Source: a virus. Taken from it: DNA of 39,788 nucleotides. The stretch's first letter is position 1. Each line of letters starts with the position of its first letter. Position numbers and translations under genes: made by a program. The notes beneath the pieces were generated by a model. The model worked only from the letters and a program-made list of their open reading frames with translations. It was not told the origin of the DNA and did not search any database. The stretch is from positions 1 through 39,788 of IMG/VR virus record IMGVR_UViG_3300005288_000022; one strand, 5' to 3'. Shown here piece by piece: positions 37,837-39,788 of the stretch.

Positions 37837-37920
37837 TCAAACCTCCGATAGTCCGTTATGAAACAGGCGGCACGTCAGCGCTGCCACGATTATTGATGCG
37901 AGAAGCCAGTAGGTGAGCAA
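37837..37920 (-). CDS. Possible 27-aa membrane peptide (TTG start)
   Basis: The frame fills the gap between two genes: L-L-A-S-I-I-V-A-A-L-T-C as membrane segment. Weak RBS; the start TTG lies 5 nt after the upstream stop. Confidence 0.4.
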   Translation of the reverse strand: MLTYWLLASIIVAALTCRLFHNGLSEV

Positions 37921-37925
37921 GGTAA

Positions 37926-38189
37926 TTAGTCCAGGCCGGTTTCAGATGGCGCGATTCTAATCAGGGCAGCCATGCGCTCGAAGGTGGACGCAAGCTCTTC
38001 TCGGCGATGCTTAGACCTCGGCAGCCAGAAGGTCACGGCGCTACGGTCGTCATCCTCTGGTGGATGATGAAGCTTCTCGCTGCTGTGCAGGATCATCTGG
38101 ACGGCGCTATAGATCAGACCGGTGTTAGATTCTTTCTGGATCTCGACGACTTCGCTCGTCAGCTCCTGGCTGTAAACGTTGATGCGCAT
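37926..38189 (-). CDS. Hypothetical early protein, 87 aa
   Basis: ATG 38189 with GAGG 7 nt upstream. Begins M-R-I-N-V-Y-S-Q-E-L-T-S-E-V, a start seen in a recurring phage protein of unknown role, followed by G-L-I-Y-S-A-V-Q-M-I-L-H and a D-D-D-R-S-A-V-T-F-W-L-P core. Confidence 0.7.
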   Translation of the reverse strand: MRINVYSQELTSEVVEIQKESNTGLIYSAVQMILHSSEKLHHPPEDDDRSAVTFWLPRSKHRREELASTFERMAALIRIAPSETGLD

Positions 38190-38191
38190 GT

Positions 38192-38368
38192 TCAATCCTC
38201 ACTCTGTTTCCCGGCATACGGCTTTCCGCATCTCGGGCAATCACCATTGTTTCGAATCCACTCAGCCGAATAGGCGCTCTTGTGGCACTCGGCACAGTTG
38301 ACCATTACGAGGTCTTCTGGCGGATCAATGGGTGGGCCGCCGATGTAAATTCTGTTAGACGGACGCAT
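38192..38368 (-). CDS. Small zinc-ribbon protein, 58 aa
   Basis: N-C-A-E-C-H and C-P-R-C-G-K-P-Y-A-G form a classic two-knuckle zinc ribbon. Start ATG 38368 overlaps the upstream stop as TGATG. Probably nucleic-acid or protein binding. Confidence 0.7.
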   Translation of the reverse strand: MRPSNRIYIGGPPIDPPEDLVMVNCAECHKSAYSAEWIRNNGDCPRCGKPYAGKQSED

Positions 38369-38589
38369 CAATACAATCCTGCAGCTTTACCAAACCAGGC
38401 GCCGAACAGAGCCAGCGCCGCGATGATGATCACGATCCCAAGCAGCAGCGATGCCCGAGGCTCAGGCTTGGCCGGCGCCGTCAGCGTTCTGAGCGGAATA
38501 GGCTCATCGATCGTCAGCATGTAGCCCTTCCGGCGCCAGTGCGACAGATAGGCCAGTTCCTTGCGGGTGCAGCGCTTTGCTTGGCTCAT
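38368..38589 (-). CDS. Single-pass membrane protein, 73 aa
   Basis: GGAG before the ATG. Basic cytoplasmic N-terminus (K-R-C-T-R-K-E-L ... W-R-R-K-G) and a C-terminal span A-S-L-L-L-G-I-V-I-I-I-A-A-L-A-L-F-G-A-W. Unknown. Confidence 0.65.
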   Translation of the reverse strand: MSQAKRCTRKELAYLSHWRRKGYMLTIDEPIPLRTLTAPAKPEPRASLLLGIVIIIAALALFGAWFGKAAGLY

Positions 38590-38611
38590 GACCGGCTCCA
38601 GATTCAGATAA

Positions 38612-38902
38612 TTAGCGCTCGTCAGAATGTTGAGCCTTGCCGACTTGATGGGAGGCGACTTCTGAAATCCCTACGCCGCTAACCCCTACGAACTCTTGAT
38701 TGGTTTCTGTGTCGGTGATCACGTATATCCCGCGCTTCTCGCCATAAGCCAAGCCGTCAGCAAATACGCCAACGCGCTCAACCTTGAACCGATCATTAGA
38801 TTTGTAGGAGATCGGCTCTGGGCGGCCTCTCTGAATTGAATCCTGTGTTGGCTCGCATCCAGCAAGAGCGGCAAGGATCATCAAAGCAAATACTTTCTTC
38901 AC
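38612..38902 (-). CDS. Early lipoprotein with a DUF6440-like domain
   Basis: 96 aa with GTG start at 38902 (GGAGAG 5 nt upstream). Signal peptide K-K-V-F-A-L-M-I-L-A-A-L-A-G-C with lipobox L-A-G-C (Cys16). The mature part, R-F-K-V-E-R-V-G-V-F ... G-I-Y-V-I-T-D-T-E-T-N-Q-E-F-V, resembles DUF6440. An early-expressed envelope lipoprotein could act in superinfection exclusion; that is inference. Confidence 0.75.
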   Translation of the reverse strand: MKKVFALMILAALAGCEPTQDSIQRGRPEPISYKSNDRFKVERVGVFADGLAYGEKRGIYVITDTETNQEFVGVSGVGISEVASHQVGKAQHSDER

Positions 38903-38915
38903 GGTAACTCTCCAA

Positions 38916-39032
38916 TCAGGCGATATACCCGCCCGGCATAGTGGTAACGACACGCTTGGCGACAGGGTCGTGCATACGGCCCTTGGCGCAGTCGTGGAGG
39001 TTTGGTTTAGGTTTCTTGGCTTGGCGCTTCAT
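38916..39032 (-). CDS. Tiny basic early protein, 38 aa
   Basis: Overlaps the upstream stop as ATGA. K-R-Q-A-K-K-P-K-P-N-L-H-D-C-A-K-G-R-M-H-D. Very basic, unrecognised. Confidence 0.55.
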   Translation of the reverse strand: MKRQAKKPKPNLHDCAKGRMHDPVAKRVVTTMPGGYIA

Positions 39033-39310
39033 GATTGCGACGCTCGAACACCATCAGAGAAGCTGGCGCAGACCATCGGTATTGCCGCTCTAGCGCGCTC
39101 AAGCTCGGCGTTTGAGATGCTTATCTGCGCGTCCATGCACATCCTGCGATAAACGCCATACTCAGTCCTGTCGATGGCTTCGAGGTGAAACGCCGTGTCT
39201 ACAAGCTCCCGTGCGGCCGCCAAACTTTCATGGCCCGTGATGTGGTTAAGCGGATCTTTCGCCAGTCGCAGCAAGAGCTGTAGGCGTTCAAGCAGGATGA
39301 TAGGAATCAT
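39029..39310 (-). CDS. Hypothetical early protein, 93 aa
   Basis: ATG 39310 has AGGA 8 nt upstream; ATG 39316 (TAATG overlap) is the alternative. Helical: I-I-L-L-E-R-L-Q-L-L-L-R-L-A and S-L-A-A-A-R-E-L-V-D-T-A-F-H. Unknown. Confidence 0.6.
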   Translation of the reverse strand: MIPIILLERLQLLLRLAKDPLNHITGHESLAAARELVDTAFHLEAIDRTEYGVYRRMCMDAQISISNAELERARAAIPMVCASFSDGVRASQS

Positions 39311-39315
39311 GGTCA

Positions 39316-39453
39316 TTATCCTTTGCGGAACTCAATAGGGCAGAACATGCCGTGGTCGCCAAGCATCAGGAAGCACTCGCTCCGTGCTGCGTACCGGGTC
39401 GGATACCAAAGCACCAGACCGTTGACGATAAGCGGCGTCTCTACCCAGTTCAT
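39316..39453 (-). CDS. Small early protein, 45 aa
   Basis: M-N-W-V-E-T-P-L-I-V-N-G-L-V-L-W-Y-P-T-R-Y, apparently one small beta-domain. TGACCATG spacing to the upstream gene and TAATG overlap downstream support it. Unrecognised. Confidence 0.6.
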   Translation of the reverse strand: MNWVETPLIVNGLVLWYPTRYAARSECFLMLGDHGMFCPIEFRKG

Positions 39454-39455
39454 GG

Positions 39456-39647
39456 TCACACCGACCTTGCCGCTTCACGGTTCAGCCGGCGGCAATCCTG
39501 ATAGCTCGGTTTTGATGGCTCGCCATTCAGCCGGCGGAACAGGTTAGAAACCTTCCTGCGAATCAGGCGCTGAGTGAAGCTCTGGCCGGTCATGCTCTCG
39601 TAGACAGACCCGGCGGCGTGCATCAGAAACAGTTTTGTAAAGCTCAT
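39456..39647 (-). CDS. Small early protein, 63 aa
   Basis: ATG 39647 with AAGGAG 8 nt upstream; the frame from 39701 is disfavoured. M-S-F-T-K-L-F-L-M-H-A-A-G-S-V then a basic R-L-I-R-R-K-V-S-N-L-F-R-R-L-N. Unknown. Confidence 0.65.
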   Translation of the reverse strand: MSFTKLFLMHAAGSVYESMTGQSFTQRLIRRKVSNLFRRLNGEPSKPSYQDCRRLNREAARSV

Positions 39648-39687
39648 TTCGGTGACTCCTTGGGTGAGTTGCTTCCTGTTGTACTGG

Positions 39688-39708
39688 CAAAGCCCGCACA
39701 TGGCGGGC
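39688..39708 (-). terminator. Possible attenuator after the repeat gene
   Basis: GCCCGC-CATGT-GCGGGC on the minus strand, then TTTG. A short stem with a weak T-tract between the Gly-rich gene and the next gene; partial read-through is expected. Confidence 0.4.
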
Positions 39709-39722
39709 GATGCTGTTAATTG

Positions 39723-39788
39723 TCAGCCGGAGCCGGAGCCGTCGCCGTAGCCGGAGCCGTCGCCGGAGCCGTAGCCGTAGCCGGAGCC
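39723..39788 (-). CDS. C-terminus of Gly-rich repeat protein, cut by the window edge
   Basis: 21 codons of strict Gly-X, X being Ser, Tyr or Asp, then TGA. Every second codon is GGC; the others are TCC, TAC or GAC, so units differ by single bases. It pairs with the start at 25-23 across the map junction. Unknown function; low-complexity tails like this occur in Pseudomonas phage proteins. Confidence 0.6.
   Translation of the reverse strand, partial: GSGYGYGSGDGSGYGDGSGSG
39726..39788. repeat. Hexanucleotide tandem repeat at the map end
   Basis: Plus-strand units GCCGGA, GCCGTA and GCCGTC repeat about 10.5 times to the last base. The left end begins with AGCCGTCGCC, part of the same repeat. 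The true copy number is probably not represented. Confidence 0.85.

Overview
The window reads as one essentially complete genome of a short-tailed (podovirus) tailed phage with a P22-type virion, most likely infecting Pseudomonas or a close relative. The host call is inference, from moderate-high GC, codon use and the overall flavour of the small early proteins. The P22-type call rests on gene order: TerS, TerL, portal (727 aa), scaffold, coat (426 aa, with P22 coat-like blocks), gp4-like, gp10-like, three or four ejection proteins, then a protein carrying the P22 tailspike head-binding domain. No integrase and no recognisable CI-type repressor were found, so nothing here supports a temperate life cycle, although a Cro-like helix-turn-helix gene and paired divergent promoters remain.

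Layout. About 1-1300: leftward genes and the divergent control region, with a leftward promoter near 427-455, a second weaker one near 1188-1215, and a rightward promoter at 1259-1287 overlapped by inverted repeats. 1326-7502: rightward early operon with a Cro-like regulator, a DUF1376-type replication protein carrying a candidate origin inside its gene (perfect 14-bp inverted repeat plus CCTTCA repeats), a DnaB-family helicase, then about a dozen small overlapping genes ending in a PD-(D/E)XK-type nuclease. 7503-8192: tRNA region with a Met/Ile2-type CAT tRNA, a Gly(TCC) tRNA with a shortened D arm, and a terminator. 8274-10791: lysis module with holins, a lambda R-type (GH104) endolysin and a 3TM holin-family protein. 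10788-31368: an HslV-like Ntn hydrolase, then packaging, head, ejection and tail genes, ending in a tail-fibre-repeat protein that carries a signal peptide and has its ribosome-binding site buried in a 13-bp hairpin.

From 31462 to the right end everything is leftward. This early operon is split by a bidirectional terminator (36027-36055) and a strong promoter (35982-36010) into a promoter-distal unit (RecT, YqaJ/lambda-Exo-type nuclease, NinB, NinX, YbcO-like protein) and a promoter-proximal unit of many tiny genes, mostly linked by ATGA overlaps.

The right end (39726-39788) is a Gly-X hexanucleotide repeat, and the left end (1-10) is the start of the same repeat. A start codon at 25-23 on the minus strand opens the repeat frame, so the map is best understood as a circular (headful, permuted) genome opened inside a repeat gene, probably with repeat units lost. 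The leftward operon therefore runs from the promoter at 427-455 through position 1 into 39788 and on down to 31462.
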